Both the position numbers and the translations under genes were made by a program. Positions 62,878-64,000 of a stretch of DNA of 64,000 bases are shown here, piece by piece; position 1 is the stretch's first letter, and the number at the start of each line of letters is the position of its first letter. The notes beneath the pieces are model-generated. The model had not been told where the DNA came from and searched no databases. It saw only the letters and a program-made list of their open reading frames with translations. This DNA comes from a virus: positions 30,029 through 94,028 of the IMG/VR virus record IMGVR_UViG_3300017991_000010. One strand, 5' to 3'.

Positions 62878-64000
62878 TCCGATCGCTCCTTCCCGTTGCG
62901 CATGGCCCAGTCGTAGCCCCGCTTGCACCGGTCCTGCCACTGCACCCCGGTTTGGCCCTCGTCACCCACCGAGCACCGCAGCACGGGCCCGGTCCGCTGC
63001 TCGAGCGTCAGCCCGAGACACTTGGCGCCAGTCCCCTCGGGCCGGCACAGGTAGGGGCAGGGCGGGTGCTCGTCGTCGCCTCCGCAGGTGCGGAGGGGGC
63101 GGACAGCGTGCTCCATCTCGCTGACGGTGTACCAGAAGACCTTCGGATCTTGTCCGTCGGCGAGAGCCACCAGAAGCATGCCACCGTCAATCTCGCGGAT
63201 CACGCCGCTGCGCACCCGGTGCGACCCGCCCTGGTTGAAGCACTGCACGTAGTCTCCGACCTCAAACTGCTGCCGCTTTCGGTGCAGCACCAGTTCACGG
63301 CCTGGCACGGCGTCGTATGGGGTGCACGCGTCGGCGCCGATGTCGCCCAGGCCGCATGTGTCGTGGGACACGACGACCACCTGACGAACGCGGCCTTCGT
63401 GCACGACCAGATCGCCCAGTTCGAAGGCGTGCTCGTCCTCGGGGGGCGCGTCCTCGATCGCGCGCAGGTCTTTGGCCTGGCCCCAGAAACGCTCGTGCTC
63501 GTTGTCGAGAAAATAGATGCACACGCCGTCCTCGCGCCACTTACGCCCCACGACCTCGAACTTTTCCCGCGCCGATCGGACGAACTGGCCGACCTCGAAG
63601 ACAGGGGCCTCGACGCGCATGAGATCGCTGCCACGGCGAAAGGCTGCGCCCGTGAGCGTTTTCACGAACCAGCGGCCGTCGGGCATGCGCATGGTGATCT
63701 CGCCCTCCTGACCGTCGAACTTGCCCCTGAACACGCGCACCCAGTCTCCGGCCTTGAGCGCACCCAGCGCGCTGGCCTTCTCCGCCGGCGGGGCGACCTC
63801 GCGGAAGCCATCAAGCCCGCCGGTCACAGCCCACTTTTCGCCGGTCTCCCAGTCGATGATCGCGGCGCCTGCCTCGACAGCACGGAAGTGGCCAATTGGA
63901 GCGTGTCCGATCTCACGCACCCAGTCCCCGACGCCGAAGGGATCTTCGTGGAGGTTCCCGGGATTGGCCTTGAAGATCCGATCGTCGCTGCCGCCCTCGC
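62874..64000 (-). CDS. Partial SH3/KOW-like module protein (5' end outside window)
   Basis: At least 375 residues; the frame stays open to the right edge. Repeated short modules of the form VGDWVRE, AGDWVRVFRGKF, VGQFVRSAREKF, LGDLVVHEGRVR and VGDYVQCFNQGG fit SH3/KOW or Tudor-like barrels, 5-6 copies, and a Cys-containing C-terminal tail (CPYLCRPEGTGAKCL). Shares modules with 60223-61689. No enzyme domain seen. Confidence 0.5.
   Translation of the reverse strand, partial: EGGSDDRIFKANPGNLHEDPFGVGDWVREIGHAPIGHFRAVEAGAAIIDWETGEKWAVTGGLDGFREVAPPAEKASALGALKAGDWVRVFRGKFDGQEGEITMRMPDGRWFVKTLTGAAFRRGSDLMRVEAPVFEVGQFVRSAREKFEVVGRKWREDGVCIYFLDNEHERFWGQAKDLRAIEDAPPEDEHAFELGDLVVHEGRVRQVVVVSHDTCGLGDIGADACTPYDAVPGRELVLHRKRQQFEVGDYVQCFNQGGSHRVRSGVIREIDGGMLLVALADGQDPKVFWYTVSEMEHAVRPLRTCGGDDEHPPCPYLCRPEGTGAKCLGLTLEQRTGPVLRCSVGDEGQTGVQWQDRCKRGYDWAMRNGKERSE

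Noticed and set aside
1-64000. CRISPR array, rRNA or tRNA genes
   Set aside because: No regularly spaced direct repeats of 25-40 bases with unique spacers, and no rRNA- or tRNA-like segment was noticed; the tRNA check was by eye only and not exhaustive.

Overview
The window looks like one contiguous piece of a GC-rich bacterial virus genome, or of a virus-derived mobile element. About 120 genes are packed on both strands, many joined by 4-base ATGA or GTGA stop/start overlaps, and I saw no rRNA, tRNA or CRISPR array. The host cannot be read directly. High GC, lipobox lipoproteins (one Cys-rich), an M23 peptidase and GGAGG-type ribosome sites would fit a Gram-negative host, possibly Myxococcota-like (inference). 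No terminase, portal, tail tube, tail sheath or tape-measure gene is visible. Both ends are open: the first and last genes are partial.

Layout. (1) 0.3-8.2 kb, rightward: a virion-like block. It holds a very basic protein with membrane segments, three beta-rich proteins of about 200 residues that I propose as jelly-roll capsid candidates, and four membrane-anchored proteins. (2) 8.2-24.5 kb, rightward: a J-domain/zinc protein pair, then glycosyltransferases, a methyltransferase, a sulfotransferase and a UDP-sulfoquinovose synthase-like enzyme, interleaved with beta-helix spike-like and other probable surface proteins. (3) 24.6-34.6 kb, leftward: a tyrosine recombinase at the distal end, two lipoproteins (one with a metzincin-like motif), many small and zinc-ribbon proteins, a TopoVI-A/Spo11-like protein without a B subunit, and a ribbon-helix-helix regulator with a candidate operator. 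A TTGCGC repeat cluster lies at the head of this block. (4) 34.8-42 kb: two caspase-like (clan CD-like) proteins flank a basic multidomain protein that carries repeated K/R-R-N linkers and a C-terminal HExxH domain. An M23/3-TM/spike cassette, a second copy of the capsid-like gene and possible lysis proteins follow. (5) 42-64 kb, leftward: DNA metabolism. This includes an SbcC-like ATPase and SbcD-like phosphoesterase, a uracil-DNA-glycosylase/family A polymerase fusion, a candidate ssDNA-binding protein, an adenine methyltransferase, a AAA+ ATPase, a Sak4-like ATPase, a Cas4/RecB-like nuclease, a HAD phosphatase, several SH3/KOW-like module proteins and many zinc ribbons.

Possible biology (inference): a tailless, membrane-containing virus whose capsid is built from several single-jelly-roll-like proteins, with surface parts decorated by a virus-encoded, partly sulfated glycan pathway, and whose basic proteins may be cut by clan CD-like proteases encoded beside them. 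Several genes are preceded by an extended -10 element whose last base lies exactly 7 nt before the ATG, which predicts leaderless mRNAs. Capsid fold, protein cleavage and missing packaging genes cannot be settled from this window alone.
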